Positions 21,636-22,118 of a stretch of 22,118 nucleotides of DNA are shown here, piece by piece. The notes beneath the pieces were generated by a model, which worked only from the letters and a program-made list of their open reading frames with translations, searched no databases and was not told the DNA's origin. This DNA comes from Clostridiales bacterium (GTDB lineage: Bacteria; Bacillota; Clostridia; Monoglobales; Monoglobaceae), in the NCBI GenBank assembly GCA_016303265.1, contig JAEDLZ010000014.1:1-22118 (forward strand), read 5' to 3'. The translations under genes were made by a program, and so were the position numbers. Position 1 is the first letter of the stretch; every line of letters begins with the position of its first letter.

Positions 21636-22118
21636 TTTCGTCTTCTCCTTCTGTTTCTGTCTCGGTTTTATCCTGTTCCTCTCCGCTTTCCGGGAGATTA
21701 TCCTCTTCCTCTTTCTCCTCTTCCTTGTCTTTTTCCTTTTTTGCCTCTTCCTCTGCTTTAAGGCGTTTCTTCTTTGTTTCCTCGTCTTCATACGGGCGAA
21801 CTATGGTTTCTTCCATCGTCAAATCCACTTCAACCTTTTCGTAGGGCGATATTTCGTTCTCTATCAAGTGGCTGCACATATCCAGCTTATACTTGAAATT
21901 ATCATAATTATCAAAACTTCCGCAATTTATATAAACCATATCATTATAGTTTATTTTTATACCCGTTATTTTCGTCAGGTCAAGCTCATTGACCTTTGAA
22001 ATCATCTTATTTTTTTCAAGAATCTCAAGTATCTTTGTGCAATAGCTTATGCGCTCGTCGTTCTTGTTCTCAATTACACTTCCTGCCCGGGCGTTCGTTA
22101 CCTTTACGCCCTTTATGG
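21628..22118 (-). CDS. ftsQ: Cell-division protein FtsQ/DivIB, C-terminal part
   Basis: This gene enters from the right edge; 162 codons and the stop are visible, and the frame is open to the edge. FtsQ/DivIB is a bitopic division protein whose extracellular beta domain links divisome parts. The visible part holds the end of that domain: KILEILEKNKMISKVNELDL, GIKINYNDMVYINCG, and the NFKYKLDMC repeat with PYEKVEVDLT, as in clostridial FtsQ. The last 55 or so residues are a low-complexity Glu/Lys tail, rich in KEEEKEEED and ending ETEGEDEND, far more acidic than usual. The N-terminal POTRA and membrane helix lie outside the window. Its stop overlaps the DUF881 start. Confidence 0.85.
   Translation of the reverse strand, partial: IKGVKVTNARAGSVIENKNDERISYCTKILEILEKNKMISKVNELDLTKITGIKINYNDMVYINCGSFDNYDNFKYKLDMCSHLIENEISPYEKVEVDLTMEETIVRPYEDEETKKKRLKAEEEAKKEKDKEEEKEEEDNLPESGEEQDKTETETEGEDEND

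Noticed and set aside
20877..21791. An N-terminally extended version of the DUF881 protein
   Set aside because: The extra 52 residues are almost only Lys/Arg, overlap the ftsQ coding region in another frame, and lack a ribosome-binding site; the ATG at 21635 has AGAAGGAG.

Overview
The window looks like chromosomal DNA of a spore-forming member of the Clostridia (Firmicutes). Four genes of the sporulation programme are present (spoVT, a pdaB-type deacetylase, sigE and spoIIGA). There is a divIB/ftsQ - DUF881 - sbp - ftsZ division cluster, there are S-layer-homology (SLH) envelope proteins, Shine-Dalgarno sequences are strong, and intergenic DNA is AT-rich. I cannot place the organism below class from sequence alone. 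No tRNA, rRNA, CRISPR array, phage gene or transposase gene is visible.

Layout from low to high coordinate; almost everything is on the minus strand, so transcription runs from high to low. (1) 1-4644: a stress/repair block with mutS2 on its own promoter, then recJ and the 5' part of relA overlapping by one base behind a second promoter. (2) 4645-5560: 916 bp with no intact gene. It holds a consensus sigma-A promoter, a Rho-independent terminator about 570 bp downstream, several hairpins and repeats, and a decayed copy of the tail of the neighbouring small gene. (3) 5561-6705: a DUF6514-like 84-residue protein and spoVT, separated by a long inverted repeat. (4) 6855-7784: a secreted SLH protein with a beta-repeat tail, divergent from xpt (7941-8510, plus). 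(5) 8601-10258: an unusually perfect hairpin at the xpt/pdaB junction, pdaB (minus) and a divergent tandem-OB single-strand-binding protein (plus). (6) 10433-17042: a seven-gene surface-polysaccharide operon running from a TTGACA promoter to a bidirectional terminator. Its order is chain-length regulator (cpsC), tyrosine autokinase (cpsD), PHP-type tyrosine phosphatase (cpsB), VanZ-like protein, an unrecognised single-pass membrane protein, an SLH protein, and a membrane-bound 4,6-dehydratase (capD/pglF type). (7) 17086-18698: the spoIIGA-sigE operon. (8) 18699-19102: four successive hairpins. (9) 19103-22118: ftsZ with its own promoter, and the translationally coupled ftsQ-DUF881-sbp upstream.

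Functionally the window is mostly cell envelope, division and sporulation. The polysaccharide operon carries the complete bacterial tyrosine-kinase control module but no glycosyltransferase, and it pairs this module with SLH and membrane coiled-coil proteins that I do not recognise as a described system. The SLH and tethered proteins suggest that assembly of the polymer and attachment of surface proteins to the wall are coupled. That coupling is an inference. The second point of interest is the promoter-to-terminator unit at 4850-5490, which has no intact reading frame and may be a non-coding RNA or a dying gene.
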